From positions 278,427 to 342,426 of the forward strand of contig JANQPA010000012.1 of the NCBI GenBank assembly GCA_028285545.1: 64,000 bases of DNA, read 5' to 3'. Each line of letters begins with the position of its first letter. Within the stretch, counting starts at the first letter, position 1. The DNA comes from Saprospiraceae bacterium (GTDB lineage Bacteria > Bacteroidota > Bacteroidia > Chitinophagales > Saprospiraceae). The position numbers and the translations under genes were made by a program. The notes below the pieces were generated by a model. The model had not been told where the DNA came from. It saw nothing but the letters and a program-made list of their open reading frames with translations, and ran no database searches. Positions 28,401-36,179 of the stretch are shown piece after piece.

Positions 28401-28572
28401 TCAATTGGGAAGCACTCCGGAGCGCTTCCCAGGGGTTTCACCATTATTCAGTACAGGAGCTTCCTTACGAATTAATTTGTTTGGGTCACTAATTGTGGAG
28501 CCTTATTATGCCATTCCATTATTAGAAGGTGCACAGCCTGGATTTGGTCTTAATTTAATACAAGGATGGTAA
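25435..28572 (+). CDS. Outer-membrane protein combining peptidase-MA-like, TolB-like propeller and beta-barrel domains
   Basis: A 1045-residue exported protein (signal peptide 1-22, VNA|QYF). Residues 40-270 are a gluzincin-type metallopeptidase-like domain with HELVHAFQYD (zinc site 136-140) and WLVEGLAEYMS supplying the third ligand Glu. Residues 285-580 contain TolB/DPP IV-type propeller blades (APVISPNGRYAIFLSERN, NPAWSPNGDVIVVSG, HASWSADGQRIIFSS). From about 640 to the end it has the alternating pattern and C-terminal strands of a BamA/surface-antigen-like beta-barrel. The combination suggests a surface or periplasmic peptidase tethered to its own outer-membrane barrel; the substrate is unknown. 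Confidence 0.8.
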   Translation: MKWKKLVLIGVGLSFFIGQVNAQYFGRNKPHYESFDFNVYQTPTFEIYHYLKNERVLDRFAEFSEQWYLLHQNILRDTFASKNPMIIYNDHADFQQTNAIRGGVGVGTGGVTEAFKNRVIMPFAMTNQQTFHVLGHELVHAFQYDIVINGDSTSLQNIANLPLWLVEGLAEYMSIGSVDAHTAMWMRSAVLNDDVPTIKDLNNPKYFPYRYGQAFWVFLTGLKGDGIIRPFYEATAKYGFDEACRGVIGMSRENLSELWVSSLKQYYGDYVTKDKKEEFIGRQLLGKEKRKGRINIAPVISPNGRYAIFLSERNLFSIDLFLADVSKKEIIREVASTSKSSHIDDFAYIESAGTWSPNSKEFAFVGFKKGQNVLIINEALTGKTVQEIKIPGVPAFSNPAWSPNGDVIVVSGLVQGQTDLFAYNLKTEKTTQLTNDEYSELHASWSADGQRIIFSSDKLSIDNGRTNGKWTFNLAIYDMVSGYSEHLNIFPGADNLNPLEDINGNIVFLSNRDGFRNMYKYDPSTGKVFKMTDFMTGISGITQYAPAISLSRRQERILYTYYNNNQYSVYKGDYDEFLEEEVDPQVVDFTAATLPRVNKQAPRMVDPQLAQLDQIDQQNQDITGTFKERDYKAQFQLDYIGGGAGVGVTNTNFLMGGNNRLAGAIDMLFSDIVGNQNLFVSASLNGEIQDFGGSIMYLNRKKPLNWGFYGSHIPVRYISGGFFRDQFGNVVNETIEIDGQEFPTNYVIDQFRLFIDEIGALSQYAFSQSLRWEASASFSRYSTRLDRNFYLSDGFSIFFLDRQKLETQPGFSLWRTGTALVGDNSHFGLTAPLRGHRFRIGIDQYFGEFTFTSPTVDLRLYKMIRPFSVALRAYHYGRYGGNSEQISPLFVGSPWLVRGYNTDATQQFLQNSSNAIGGNFVLPGTGFGGSIPVSDEVLFSLLGSKMAVANFEIRLPFTGPRQLAMIKSSFLFSDLNLFFDGGLAWFDFDQLGSTPERFPGVSPLFSTGASLRINLFGSLIVEPYYAIPLLEGAQPGFGLNLIQGW

Positions 28573-28590
28573 TTTACTTGGAAAAAAAAT

Positions 28591-28622
28591 AAAAAATGGA
28601 GCGCTTAAGCGCTCCATTTTTT
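28591..28622 (+). terminator. Terminator of the peptidase/barrel gene
   Basis: A perfect 32-base palindrome centred on GCGCTTAAGCGC with A6 and T6 tails, 19 bases past the stop codon. Confidence 0.88.
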
Positions 28623-28676
28623 TAAGCTATGTTAAAATTTATTTAAAATTTCCTTTTTTAAAAGAGAAGATTTGTT

Positions 28677-28684
28677 TACATTTG
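28677..28684 (+). promoter_or_regulatory. Candidate -7 box of a small RNA
   Basis: TACATTTG is an exact TAnnTTTG match. The -33 region is only T-rich. It lies after the terminator of the previous gene and before two further hairpins, so it would start an independent transcript near 28691. Confidence 0.45.
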
Positions 28685-28690
28685 ATTAAC

Positions 28691-28802
28691 GAAAAAGATG
28701 TCGTGTGAACGCAATCACACGACATCGAAATTGGATTAGTATGAAAAAACTCTCATTGGTTCCTATTTAAGGGCTATCTATACAAATAGATAGCTCTTTT
28801 TT
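28691..28802 (+). ncRNA. Candidate small RNA, about 110 nt
   Basis: A region with its own promoter-like box and its own terminator but no credible gene. It has a 12-bp hairpin at 28697-28726 (GATGTCGTGTGA pairs with TCACACGACATC, loop ACGCAA), a nine-codon frame MKKLSLVPI at 28741-28770, and a terminator at 28771-28802. The terminator's T run reaches into the 3' end of the convergent membrane-protein gene, so the RNA could also act as an antisense to that gene's end. No known RNA family is recognised. Confidence 0.45.
28771..28802 (+). terminator. Terminator of the candidate small RNA
   Basis: GGGCTATCTAT pairs with ATAGATAGCTC (one G-T pair) around loop ACAA and is followed by six T. It is the second plus-strand terminator in 200 bases, which implies a transcript starting between the two. 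Confidence 0.8.
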
Positions 28803-29325
28803 ATTTTTGGCTTCGATTCGGACTTCCCAATATACTTTTCACTCCATAACGCATCACAAAAATCAAGCCAAGCAAAAAAAGAATAACATATTGAAATCGG
28901 ATTTGGGTAAAGGCTATCACTCTAAACCTGTCTACCAGCCACATAATGGCCAAAGCTGCTGTAATAAGCATAATCAAGCCTGATAATCTATCAAATCCGG
29001 GAATATAATCCAGATAAACATTTTTTCTAATGATCCATAAGGTAATTACCATAGAAACGATTGGTAACACTTGCGTATACAAGTCTGTAGCCATTATATT
29101 TCGCTTTTCGAATAAAAACAGATATATGTTTAAAGTAAAAGCAAAAATTCCAGGGATACAGACCAAATAAATCAAAACTGCATAAATGTAATTCCAGGGT
29201 AAATAATGGCCTCGATCTTTATCGAGAGCACCCGCGGCCAAAGCTAAAAGAGGGACTAAAATGAAATAACCCAAGACTAGCCTAGGACGATCAGAAAAAT
29301 ATTCAAATAACTCTTGTAGCGTCAT
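28801..29325 (-). CDS. Multi-pass membrane protein of unknown function
   Basis: A 174-residue integral membrane protein from the ATG at 29325 (a TTG seven codons earlier is less likely). Five hydrophobic segments are visible: VLGYFILVPLLALAAGAL, YAVLIYLVCIPGIFAF, VLPIVSMVITLWII, LIMLITAALAIMWLV and YVILFLLGLIFVM. A charged loop DKDRGHYLPW follows the first. No motif identifies a function. It stands alone between the candidate small RNA and the E2 gene; the 190 bases upstream hold only a weak hairpin. Confidence 0.75.
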   Translation of the reverse strand: MTLQELFEYFSDRPRLVLGYFILVPLLALAAGALDKDRGHYLPWNYIYAVLIYLVCIPGIFAFTLNIYLFLFEKRNIMATDLYTQVLPIVSMVITLWIIRKNVYLDYIPGFDRLSGLIMLITAALAIMWLVDRFRVIAFTQIRFQYVILFLLGLIFVMRYGVKSILGSPNRSQK

Positions 29326-29536
29326 TAAAAACTTGAATTTTTTCAAATTCCAACGTCTACATATTCCTTTTTCTTAATAGACGTAAGATGTTATAAAAAG
29401 ATGCTTCTTGCAAGAATTTTTTTTCAATTCTCTACTAAAGAGCCTTCAAAGTCGACAAGTGGTAGTGAATTCTTACTTTTTAACAATCCTTCTAACACTT
29501 TCTTAATGCCGCGCTACTATTTATGATAACGTCAGT

Positions 29537-30799
29537 TTATACATTTAGTAACATAGCAACCGGATCCTCTAACAATTCTTTAACTTTTACCAGATAAGTT
29601 ACTGAAGAGCTTCCGTCAATTACACGGTGATCATAAGACAAAGCAAGGTACATCATAGGCCTGATCTCCATCTTTCCGTCAATGGCAACAGGTCGATTTT
29701 TAATACCATGCATCCCCAAGATCGCAGACTGTGGCTCATTTAGAATGGGAGTACTGATCAAGGATCCAAATACTCCTCCATTAGTGATTGTAAAGGTACC
29801 ACCACTCATCTCATCCAGTGTTAAAGTCCCTTCCCTTGCTTTACCCGCTAATTCTTTGATTTTATATTCTACTTCTGCAAAGCTTAATGATTCTACATTA
29901 GGGACCGGAGGCACTACCAATCCTGTAGGAGTAGAAATGGCAATTGAGATATCTGCATAATCATGATAGATCAATTCATTGGTTTCTGTATCCAATTGAG
30001 CATTAACATCTGGCATTTCCATTAATACCTTTGCACATGCTTTGGCGAAAAGAGACATAAAACCAAGTTTGATGCCATATTTTTCAACAAATTTCTCTTG
30101 ATATTTTTTCCTTAGTGCCATCACCTCTGAAAGATCTACTTCATTAAAAGTAGTCAACATGGCTGTCTCATTTTTGGCACTTACCAACCTTTTCGCAATG
30201 GTACGGCGCATACGAGACATTTTCTTTCGGCTTGTCTCACGACTAAAATCCTTTGTACTAGTGGCTGCGGGTTGAGCAGCAGGGGCCTTTGTTTCCTTTT
30301 TAACTGCCGGAGCAGCTTTCTTAGCAGAAGCCGCCTTAAGCGCATCTTCCTTGGTAATTCTTCCATCCCGACCTGTCCCCTGAACGGTGTCAGGAGCAAT
30401 ATCATTTTCTTTTAGGATTTTAGCAGCCGCAGGAGAAGGATGACCACTCGCGTAAGAATCAGTTTTGGCAGGAGGAGCAGGAGCTTCCTCTTTTTGTTCT
30501 TCTTTAGGTTTTTCCTCAGCGGGTGCAGCCTTAGCAGGGGTCGCTCCATTGTCTTTGGCCACACTGGTATCTATTTTAGCTACTAAAGCTCCAATTTCCA
30601 GATCATCACCTTCCGCAGCAACGTAAATAAGCTTTCCGGAAGCTTCAGCAGGAAATTCGAGGGTAGCTTTATCAGATTCAAATTCACAGATGGGCTCATC
30701 TAGGGATACATATTCGCCATCTTCTTTCAGCCATTGGGATAAGGTTACCTCTGTTATCGATTCTCCGATTGTGGGAACCTTCATTTCAACGATACTCAT
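29537..30799 (-). CDS. odhB: 2-oxoglutarate dehydrogenase E2 (dihydrolipoyllysine-residue succinyltransferase)
   Basis: The core acyltransferase of the 2-oxoglutarate dehydrogenase complex of the TCA cycle; it passes the succinyl group from lipoamide to CoA. It has 420 residues from the ATG at 30799, where [18 protein letters not shown] is a canonical start; the longer frame is not credible. Residues 1-75 are a lipoyl domain with the lipoylated Lys in [11 protein letters not shown]. An Ala/Pro/Lys/Glu-rich linker follows, then an E3-binding domain ([13 protein letters not shown]...[14 protein letters not shown]) and the catalytic domain with [11 protein letters not shown] (active His and Asp). 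The E1 gene is not in view. Confidence 0.95.
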   Translation of the reverse strand: MSIVEMKVPTIGESITEVTLSQWLKEDGEYVSLDEPICEFESDKATLEFPAEASGKLIYVAAEGDDLEIGALVAKIDTSVAKDNGATPAKAAPAEEKPKEEQKEEAPAPPAKTDSYASGHPSPAAAKILKENDIAPDTVQGTGRDGRITKEDALKAASAKKAAPAVKKETKAPAAQPAATSTKDFSRETSRKKMSRMRRTIAKRLVSAKNETAMLTTFNEVDLSEVMALRKKYQEKFVEKYGIKLGFMSLFAKACAKVLMEMPDVNAQLDTETNELIYHDYADISIAISTPTGLVVPPVPNVESLSFAEVEYKIKELAGKAREGTLTLDEMSGGTFTITNGGVFGSLISTPILNEPQSAILGMHGIKNRPVAIDGKMEIRPMMYLALSYDHRVIDGSSSVTYLVKVKELLEDPVAMLLNV

Positions 30800-30881
30800 A
30801 TTATTGGTCCTGTAGTGGTTAAGTATTTTTTGCTTAATAAAAATATTTGATAATAATTCCCTCATACAAGGTAGAACTATT

Positions 30882-30933
30882 ATTAAATATATCTTCTGTG
30901 GCGGCTAACGCCGCCACAGAAGATATATTTAAT
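30882..30933. repeat. 24-bp perfect inverted repeat, core GGCGGC-TAAC-GCCGCC
   Basis: Arms 30882-30905 and 30910-30933 pair without mismatch. The centre is the GC-rich core seen also at 14249, 32944 and 43769; the arms are AT-rich and unique to this site. It is directly followed by a second, unrelated palindrome. Confidence 0.95.
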
Positions 30934-30937
30934 TTTG

Positions 30938-31009
30938 ATTATATACTTTTGCCTGAGATTAAAAAGACAATTTTGGCTGTCTTTTTAATCTCAGGCAAAA
31001 GTATATAAT
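30938..31009. repeat. 32-bp perfect inverted repeat
   Basis: Arms 30938-30969 and 30978-31009 pair without mismatch around the 8-base loop ATTTTGGC. It is the longest stem in the window. It lies between two minus-strand genes; the A/T-rich inner part could stop transcription from the SdiA-regulated gene. Confidence 0.95.
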
Positions 31010-31073
31010 ATAACAGTTCCAAACACACTAAAGTGCTAGGATTTATGAAATAAATATCGAAATTCAGCGGGTA

Positions 31074-32000
31074 TTATTGCCGGATAGGGGAATACTTGTA
31101 AATACGGCCCTTTCCTCCATCTCCTTCATTGGATATATATAAGGTTCCATCCAGGTCAAAACAGATTCCTTCAGGTTGTCTGTGGGTTTTCTTTTTAAGC
31201 TTTTGAATATGTAAGATTTTCCCTTGCGGATTCACAATTACCAGAATTTTCCCCGCAGTAGATAAGATATAATAGTTTCCCGTTTGTGGGTGTACGGCTA
31301 TTCCTGATGGACTAAAGATAAATTTGGATTGGTTGGGACTAAAATATTCCATTATCTTTTCCAATTTCCGGATACCGGGTGAGGTATCTAAATAATCCTG
31401 AATATCCTCAATTCCAATGACCACAGCTGGTACCGGTTCCATTTTATTGGTATTTAAATCAAATGCATAAATGGCTTTCTTAAAATCAAATTCTGCTCCT
31501 TCTCCCGCCTTAGCTTTACAGGCTAGTAAAAGCCGATGGTTTTTTTCGTCAAAAGCCAGTCCCTCCACATCATAGTCACTATTCAGAAAATCATTGAATT
31601 TTATAGTTTTCTGATTTTTTTTGCCAACCCGCTGTACTTCAAATAGGGTCCCAGAGCTTTTAACTACAAAAATGCAATCCTTAACAGCTTCTACACCTTC
31701 GTAATCTCCATCTTTATCAAAATCATGCTGCCCAACTATTTCCCCTGTATTTTTATCTAAGAGAAAAATATCTCCTTCTTCATCCTGGACAACCGCCAAT
31801 AAATTCTTTCCAGGCACAACGCTAAGTCCTGAAATCTCCCTCAATATGTTTTTCATTTCAAATATGGCGATGGGTTCATCCATATCATAAGCCCAAACAA
31901 ATGCAGTATTGGCATTGTCTTGACCGCTTTGTCCCTGACATGATTGCCAGCATAATAATGTCATTAGGAAGAATCCTGTAACTGTAGATAACGTTTTCAT
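31074..32000 (-). CDS. SdiA-regulated-domain lipoprotein
   Basis: A 308-residue envelope protein from the ATG at 32000 (a TTG further upstream is less likely). A hydrophobic leader ends at a probable lipid-anchored Cys (LLCWQSC). The rest follows the SdiA-regulated (PF06977-type) propeller: ISGLSVVPGKNLLAVVQDEE, LDKNTGEIVGQHDF, GDYEGVEAVKDCIFVVKSSG, VEGLAFDEKNHRLLLACK and QPEGICFDLDGTLYISNEGD. These proteins resemble strictosidine-synthase-like or phytase-like propellers; no catalytic role is established. It sits between lgt and the E2 gene, all minus strand, separated by palindromes. Confidence 0.85.
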   Translation of the reverse strand: MKTLSTVTGFFLMTLLCWQSCQGQSGQDNANTAFVWAYDMDEPIAIFEMKNILREISGLSVVPGKNLLAVVQDEEGDIFLLDKNTGEIVGQHDFDKDGDYEGVEAVKDCIFVVKSSGTLFEVQRVGKKNQKTIKFNDFLNSDYDVEGLAFDEKNHRLLLACKAKAGEGAEFDFKKAIYAFDLNTNKMEPVPAVVIGIEDIQDYLDTSPGIRKLEKIMEYFSPNQSKFIFSPSGIAVHPQTGNYYILSTAGKILVIVNPQGKILHIQKLKKKTHRQPEGICFDLDGTLYISNEGDGGKGRIYKYSPIRQ

Positions 32001-32079
32001 TGCAAATGACTTTATTTTCAATTTTCGTTATTCTAAAGCGTTTTGCCTCCTAGAAACGCCCTTTTCTAATAATTGATGC

Positions 32080-32096
32080 AAGTTGCGATGCAACTT
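32080..32096. repeat. Hairpin AAGTTGC-GAT-GCAACTT
   Basis: A perfect 7-bp stem with a 3-base loop just after lgt. It is nearly the same core as CCAAGTTG-N5-CAACTTGG at 24100. Confidence 0.6.
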
Positions 32097-32103
32097 AAAT
32101 AAA

Positions 32104-32913
32104 TTATTTCTTGTTCGGAGTCGGACGAAATACAAAAAACAATCCAATTAGCACAAAAGGAATACTAAGGAGTTGTCCTGTGCTCAATACATTATTAATC
32201 GCTTCTTCAAACCCACCTTGCTCATGTTTGTAGTATTCAAGGAAAAACCGAGCACCCATTACCAAAACCAGAAACATTCCAAATATATAACCAGGCTTAT
32301 TCCTCTTATCTGTTTTCCAATAAATTAAGTATAAAATAATAAAAATGATCAAATAACTAATCGATTCATATAATTGTACCGGATGTCTTGGTATCTGATC
32401 CACTTTTTCAAAAATAAAAGCGAGGGGAAATCCTTCGGGAGCAGGTTTTCCATAAATTTCGGAATTCATAAGATTGCCTAAGCGGATGAAGCAACCTGCT
32501 AGAGCAGTAGGTACAACTACTTTGTCAAGAATCCAAAGGATAGACTTTTTGCTCACCCGACGAGAATAAATCCAAAGTGCAAGGATAATTCCTATAGCGC
32601 CTCCATGGCTGGCCAGCCCTCCCTTCCAAATCTGTGGAATATCTATTAAATGCTCAGAATAATAATCCCAATCATAAAAAAACACATGCCCCAGTCGCGC
32701 TCCTACTACAGCCCCTACTACTACATACACAAATGCCTTATCTAACCATTCTTCGGGGGCTTTTTCAGCACGAAACATCCGGCGTACCATAAAGAGTCCC
32801 AACAAAAAACCTAAGGCAAACAGCAAACCATACCATCTAAGTGTAAGTGGCCCAATATTTACAATTTCAGGAGAAACATTCCAACGGATGGCCATTAATA
32901 TATTTGACAACAT
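32104..32913 (-). CDS. lgt: Phosphatidylglycerol--prolipoprotein diacylglyceryl transferase
   Basis: Attaches diacylglycerol to the lipobox cysteine of prolipoproteins in the inner membrane, the first step of lipoprotein maturation. It has 269 residues with seven or so membrane helices. The Lgt signature appears as GCFIRLGNLMNSEIYGKP, and other conserved parts are LRWYGLLFALGF near the start, SHGGAIG, RHPVQLYES and GARFFLEYYK. ATG at 32913 or MAIRWNV six codons later could both be the start. The window encodes several lipoproteins that depend on this enzyme. Confidence 0.96.
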   Translation of the reverse strand: MLSNILMAIRWNVSPEIVNIGPLTLRWYGLLFALGFLLGLFMVRRMFRAEKAPEEWLDKAFVYVVVGAVVGARLGHVFFYDWDYYSEHLIDIPQIWKGGLASHGGAIGIILALWIYSRRVSKKSILWILDKVVVPTALAGCFIRLGNLMNSEIYGKPAPEGFPLAFIFEKVDQIPRHPVQLYESISYLIIFIILYLIYWKTDKRNKPGYIFGMFLVLVMGARFFLEYYKHEQGGFEEAINNVLSTGQLLSIPFVLIGLFFVFRPTPNKK

Positions 32914-32943
32914 ATCTTTTAAATAATTAATATAAAGAAAGAT

Positions 32944-32979
32944 AACATTAGATGGTGGCGGCCGCCACCATCTAATGTT
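32944..32979. repeat. 36-base perfect palindrome, core GGCGGCCGCC
   Basis: Eighteen-bp arms meet without a loop at 32961/32962. The core contains GCGGCCGC. It lies 31 bases upstream of lgt, in the space between divergent lgt and the sigma-factor gene, too near the lgt start to be a terminator of either gene. Confidence 0.95.
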
Positions 32980-33167
32980 CCAGGCACTTATTACTTACAA
33001 TATTACCATTGTTTGACTGATTTATGGGTTATTCTGGTAACATTTTCCAAAAAAACCCGCAAAAACCAGGCTTTAGTCTTTAAATGGCATAATTTTTTAA
33101 AAAAAACACCTTTGCTGTAATTTAATCTTCTTCCTTGTTACTAATCTTCTGAAAATCACTTATTCGG

Positions 33168-33659
33168 ATGTCACAGCAAGATGATTTTATGCATGAAGTG
33201 CAAAAGCACTTCGGGATTATACAAAAAATAGTCTACCTATATGCAGATCATGAAGAAGATCAAAAAGACCTTCGGCAGGAAATTATACTCCAGGCCTGGA
33301 AGTCTTTCAAGCGTTTTAAAAGACAGTCTTCCTTTTCAACCTGGTTGTATAAAGTGTCTATAAATACTGCTTTAACCTATTTACGGTCTCAAAATAAGAG
33401 AAGGGAGGTAAGTTTTCCTGATTTATTCGACACAAGGGTACCAGAACAGTCCTTTTCAGATCAATCTGCATTATTGTGGATGAGTATCAAACAATTGAAT
33501 GAGGTTGATCGAATTATTATCACGCTTCATCTTGAAGGATATAGTAATGAAGAAGTTGCCGAAATTATAGGAATTCGCAAGAATCATTTAGCTGTGAAAT
33601 TACACCGCATCAAAAAAGATTTGGAAGCATTTGTTAGAAAATTAGAGAAGCAAATCTAA
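33168..33659 (+). CDS. ECF-type RNA polymerase sigma factor
   Basis: A 163-residue sigma-70 family protein. Region 2 is at residues 10-75 (YADHEEDQKDLRQEIILQAWKSFKRF; SSFSTWLYKVSINTALTYLR) and region 4 at 105-158 (LNEVDRIIITLHLEGYSNEEVAEIIGI then KNHLAVKLHRIKKDLE, the helix-turn-helix). Such factors redirect RNA polymerase in response to envelope or stress signals. The following membrane-protein gene starts 76 bases downstream and is the best candidate for a partner, although it lacks a recognised anti-sigma motif. Confidence 0.92.
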   Translation: MSQQDDFMHEVQKHFGIIQKIVYLYADHEEDQKDLRQEIILQAWKSFKRFKRQSSFSTWLYKVSINTALTYLRSQNKRREVSFPDLFDTRVPEQSFSDQSALLWMSIKQLNEVDRIIITLHLEGYSNEEVAEIIGIRKNHLAVKLHRIKKDLEAFVRKLEKQI

Positions 33660-33735
33660 ACACCTATGAGTAGGTCATAAGCTAAGCTTTTACAAAATTT
33701 TGCCGAAGTCAAGTTTAGGCATCAAAAAAATAACG

Positions 33736-34371
33736 ATGGACATTTATAAGGAATGGCAAAAAATTAATCTGGAAAAATTTAAGCAACAAAGTATTACCCA
33801 AAACAATATAATGGAAGCAATACATCAAAATTCGAAGACCCCCTTGGAAGGGGTTAAAAAAGGGCTAAGCTATAAAATCAGATACATCATTTTTTTCACC
33901 ATTGCCATAATGGTACTTATGGTTTTGAACTGGAATAACTCCAGCAAGTTAATTTTACTGGGTGTTTTTGGTCTTTATATGATAACAGGATGGATAGTTT
34001 TAAGAATACAACTTAAAAAACTCAAATCAAGCAGTGATCAAATTGAAAATCTTCACACCTTACTCCACAAATATTATTATACTCTAAAAGATGCTCTTCG
34101 TTTTGAAGAAACCCTGGGAGCCTTTTTCTTACCCCTATCTGTTGTTATTGGATACCTTTATGCCAGAATTGATGATGGAGAAACTTTTCTAACAGTATTT
34201 AGTGATCCCAGACAAACGGTTGCCCTCTTAATTACCATCATTATTGTAGTGCCTATTATTGGCTTTGTATCTAAATGGATGAACAAGAAAGCCTTCGGAA
34301 CTTATCTTGAGCAATTAAAAATGAATCTTGATTTATTGGAATATGAAGAAAATTATGAGGAGGCGGCTTAG
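33736..34371 (+). CDS. Membrane protein, possible partner of the ECF sigma factor
   Basis: A 211-residue protein from the ATG at 33736 (a TTG 12 codons earlier is less likely). A hydrophilic N-terminal 45 residues (MDIYKEWQKINLEKFKQQ) precede two close membrane helices (YIIFFTIAIMVLMVL; LILLGVFGLYMITGWIVL), then a coiled-coil-like stretch and two further helices (FFLPLSVVIGYLYA; LLITIIIVVPIIGFVS). Similar two-gene pairs of sigma factor and N-cytoplasmic membrane protein are common in Bacteroidota, where the second gene may restrain the first. No zinc-finger anti-sigma motif is present, so this role is inferred from position. Confidence 0.75.
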   Translation: MDIYKEWQKINLEKFKQQSITQNNIMEAIHQNSKTPLEGVKKGLSYKIRYIIFFTIAIMVLMVLNWNNSSKLILLGVFGLYMITGWIVLRIQLKKLKSSSDQIENLHTLLHKYYYTLKDALRFEETLGAFFLPLSVVIGYLYARIDDGETFLTVFSDPRQTVALLITIIIVVPIIGFVSKWMNKKAFGTYLEQLKMNLDLLEYEENYEEAA

Positions 34372-34400
34372 AGGATTTGGAGGCTGGTTATCGGTTAATC

Positions 34401-34453
34401 GTTATTCGTTAATGATTATTTACATGTTAGGGATATAACCATTAACGAATAAC
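34401..34453. terminator. 14-bp inverted repeat between convergent genes
   Basis: GTTATTCGTTAATG (34401-34414) and CATTAACGAATAAC (34440-34453) are perfect complements around a 25-base loop. It sits between two convergent stop codons and could stop both transcripts, but lacks a T run. Confidence 0.55.
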
Positions 34454-34459
34454 CAATAA

Positions 34460-36091
34460 CTAATTCCGATTACCAGGCAGTAGTTTCTCTTCAACAAAGT
34501 CTTCAATATAGTGCCTTAAATACTCATTGATCTCTAAATCTTTATTTAAGAGGGATTTTGTTTTCGAATAGGTATTGCCTGCCTCTTCCGTTCTGCCTAA
34601 ACCTTCGTAAAATTGGGCCAGATTGACCATAACTAAAAGACTGTTGGGATTATCTTTGGCGTTCATTTGATGAAAAATGAGTGCATAGTCTTCTTTCCCG
34701 CGATCACCAAGGCGATTAGCCATTCTTCGAATTTCATTTTTAATATCGACAAATTTATTCTTTGGCTCTTTTTTATAATTATGATAAAGTTGAACAGCTT
34801 CTTCGATTTTATCTTGCAGAGCCAAATCTCTTAATTGCTCAACAATAGTATTTTTTGGTCTTTTATAATCGATTATCTCGTTCAAAATAGGTTGTCTAAG
34901 GTTGAAATAATCCCAGGACTTAATGGGTGTGTAAATATCAGGGGCGATCCAAGGAGCATTTACAAAAGGGCCAGCCGCCTGAAACCACTCCGAAGAGTAG
35001 GAAACGCTTAAACCTGAATGGGGAAGCTTAAGATTATAACTATTCTCGCCAAATAAATTGGGACCTGCGCCTGTAGGTTCTCCAATTATGATAGGATTAC
35101 AGAATTTTTTGATTTCGTCTATAAAAACGATAGAGGCAGATAAAGTCCACCGTCCTGTAATGATAAAAATTTGTCCATTTTCAACCTGATTTTCATAATC
35201 CATCAATGCATAAATTAGCGGATAAGTTAATCGACTATTCCCTCCTACATTCCTTCGAAGGTCGATCACCAATTTTTGAAGTTTACTTTTTCTGGTTTCT
35301 GCAATAATGGTTTGTTGGAGATCATCGAACTTTAAGCTATCATTTTCAGTACAACTATTCATTTGAATATAAAATAGTTGTTCTCCACTGGAATAGCTGG
35401 TCCAGAATTTTTTATCATTATCCTTATAAATCAAGGGCAAGTCTGTTTGGAGTTCTTCAAATTTGATCCAATTAATTTCATTTCTTAAGACAGGAGATAT
35501 TTCATAAACCTGCTCTTTTGATTTATCTTGTTTAAGTCTTACCAGGATTTTTTCAGGATCTTCTGCGAATCCAAAACGTTTCAAAACCTGATAATAGACC
35601 ATAAATCTTTCGATGGATATTAATTGAGTAAAATCGTTTTCGTTATACCCCACCTGCTTTACTTTGGAGATTACTTCCTTAATATCGTGTCCATTAAAAT
35701 TTAAAATTTGGCTGCCAATTAAATGCTTGTATTCCCGATCAGCACCAATAATGAATAAGCCATCATCGAAATATTTTAGCTGCAAGGGTAATAGTTTAAA
35801 ATTCCAATTTTCCTGGTATCCGATGTGAAGCCAGGTATGTGCATCTTTTACTCGGGCAATCAACTCGCTGATCCTAACAATTAACTCTTTATCTTCTATT
35901 TCACCCGCCAAATTTTTTATCTCTTCCAATTTGTTGTGAAATTCCAATTTGGAAATAGAATGGTATAGATTGGCGTGTCTTTTTTCTAATTTCTCTTGTA
36001 GAAAATTGAGATCTTCCTGCCATTCTTTTTTCGTGAGTTTCATCTGACCATTTAAGAATAGGGGTAAAAATACCAGCAGTAATATTCGCAT
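34460..36091 (-). CDS. S41 family peptidase with C-terminal TPR-like region
   Basis: A 543-residue exported serine peptidase of the C-terminal-processing/tricorn type. The ATG at 36091 gives a good signal peptide (MRILLLVFLPLFLNGQ). The catalytic part contains LVIDLRRNVGGNSRL, then TGRWTLSASIVFIDEI with the nucleophile Ser, and IIIGEPTGAGPN. No PDZ domain is obvious, so it is closer to the non-processing S41 enzymes of Bacteroidota. The last 110 residues are helical and resemble a TPR pair (YALIFHQMNAKDNPNSLLVM; AQFYEGLGRTEEAGNTYSKT). The target is unknown. Confidence 0.88.
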   Translation of the reverse strand: MRILLLVFLPLFLNGQMKLTKKEWQEDLNFLQEKLEKRHANLYHSISKLEFHNKLEEIKNLAGEIEDKELIVRISELIARVKDAHTWLHIGYQENWNFKLLPLQLKYFDDGLFIIGADREYKHLIGSQILNFNGHDIKEVISKVKQVGYNENDFTQLISIERFMVYYQVLKRFGFAEDPEKILVRLKQDKSKEQVYEISPVLRNEINWIKFEELQTDLPLIYKDNDKKFWTSYSSGEQLFYIQMNSCTENDSLKFDDLQQTIIAETRKSKLQKLVIDLRRNVGGNSRLTYPLIYALMDYENQVENGQIFIITGRWTLSASIVFIDEIKKFCNPIIIGEPTGAGPNLFGENSYNLKLPHSGLSVSYSSEWFQAAGPFVNAPWIAPDIYTPIKSWDYFNLRQPILNEIIDYKRPKNTIVEQLRDLALQDKIEEAVQLYHNYKKEPKNKFVDIKNEIRRMANRLGDRGKEDYALIFHQMNAKDNPNSLLVMVNLAQFYEGLGRTEEAGNTYSKTKSLLNKDLEINEYLRHYIEDFVEEKLLPGNRN

Positions 36092-36179
36092 AGCCTTTAT
36101 TTTAGCATTCTGATAAATTTTAAACAGGAGCAAATTAAAAGGCAGGCCGAATAAAAAATTGTAAAAAATGTAAAAGCCT

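Noticed and set aside
28741..28770. Nine-codon frame MKKLSLVPI before a terminator, like an attenuation leader
   Set aside because: No gene follows in the same direction; the next gene is on the opposite strand and ends there. It is treated as part of the candidate small RNA only.
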